A DNA stretch of 7,114 nucleotides from UBA4655 sp964585575 (GTDB lineage: Bacteria; Planctomycetota; Planctomycetia; Pirellulales; UBA1268): positions 1-7,114 of the forward strand of contig CAZPEM010000155.1 in assembly GCA_964585575.1 (NCBI GenBank), given 5' to 3'. Below are positions 7,009 to 7,114 of the stretch, piece after piece (the stretch's first letter is position 1; each line of letters starts with the position of its first letter). The notes beneath the pieces are model-generated. The model did not search any database, was not told the origin of the DNA, and saw only the letters and a list, made by a program, of their open reading frames with translations. A program made the position numbers and the translations under genes.

Positions 7009-7114
7009 GGTTCGGGGCCGCCCGTGCCACGTCTCCGGACGTTCGTCTCGGCCCTCCCGGCTGCGCTTGCTCCCATAGCCCGGCGACATGGCACGGGCAG
7101 CCCCTCACGGTCAA
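7009..7114 (+). repeat. Intergenic palindromic repeat, near-complete unit (right-edge copy)
   Basis: This is the longest copy of the edge repeat. Its first 37 bases match 69-104 and its last 50 match 1-50. Arms 7014-7038 and 7080-7104 are complementary at 22 of 25 positions around a 41-base loop (7039-7079), so transcripts of either strand could fold into a long hairpin. There is no T-run after it, so it is not a standard intrinsic terminator. It starts 39 bases upstream of the chosen kinase ATG and therefore occupies the expected promoter region. No clear -35/-10 pair was found inside it. The unit may continue past the window edge. Confidence 0.8.

Noticed and set aside
1..7114. CRISPR array or composite transposon bounded by the edge repeats
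   Set aside because: The units are too long and too few, with no regular spacers, and there is no cas gene, transposase or target-site duplication. The enclosed genes are mostly housekeeping.

Overview
The window is 7.1 kb of very GC-rich bacterial chromosome. It holds five intact genes, and related copies of one intergenic palindromic repeat lie at both edges. The organism is probably a planctomycete (Planctomycetota) or a close relative. This is an inference from the high GC content, mostly weak or absent Shine-Dalgarno sequences, and a soluble FHA-GAF-histidine kinase with an SHHIKN-type H-box. No marker gene settles it.

Layout: bases 1-163 hold repeat material, with the second half of one unit followed by the first half of another. 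Bases 164-2305 (minus strand) encode a UvrD/PcrA-type superfamily 1 DNA helicase. A 112-base divergent spacer (2306-2417) contains a fair sigma-70-like promoter and a good Shine-Dalgarno for a plus-strand pair. The pair is a membrane-anchored TPR-like protein (2418-3197) followed 55 bases later by an RluD-family 23S rRNA pseudouridine synthase (3253-4320). The pseudouridine synthase gene converges, with a 7-base gap, on a minus-strand pair. That pair is a soluble FHA-GAF-histidine kinase (5107-6969) and a WaaE/KdtX-like family 2 glycosyltransferase (4328-5110), joined by a 4-base ATGA overlap. The right edge (about 7009-7114) is a longer copy of the repeat, immediately upstream of the kinase gene.

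How the genes relate: the helicase (DNA repair) and the pseudouridine synthase (ribosome maturation) are housekeeping functions. The TPR-like protein looks like an envelope or translocon-associated factor. The kinase-glycosyltransferase pair is the most suggestive neighbourhood. A cytosolic sensor that should read phosphothreonine (FHA) and a small ligand (GAF) is translationally coupled to an enzyme likely to decorate surface glycan.

I see no defence system, CRISPR array, transposase, tRNA or rRNA. The least explained item is the edge repeat: a unit of about 105 bases with 25-base arms pairing at 22 of 25 positions. Its outer half is 46/50 identical between the two ends of the window. At the right end it covers the place where the kinase promoter would be expected, and it creates a spurious N-terminal extension of the kinase reading frame.
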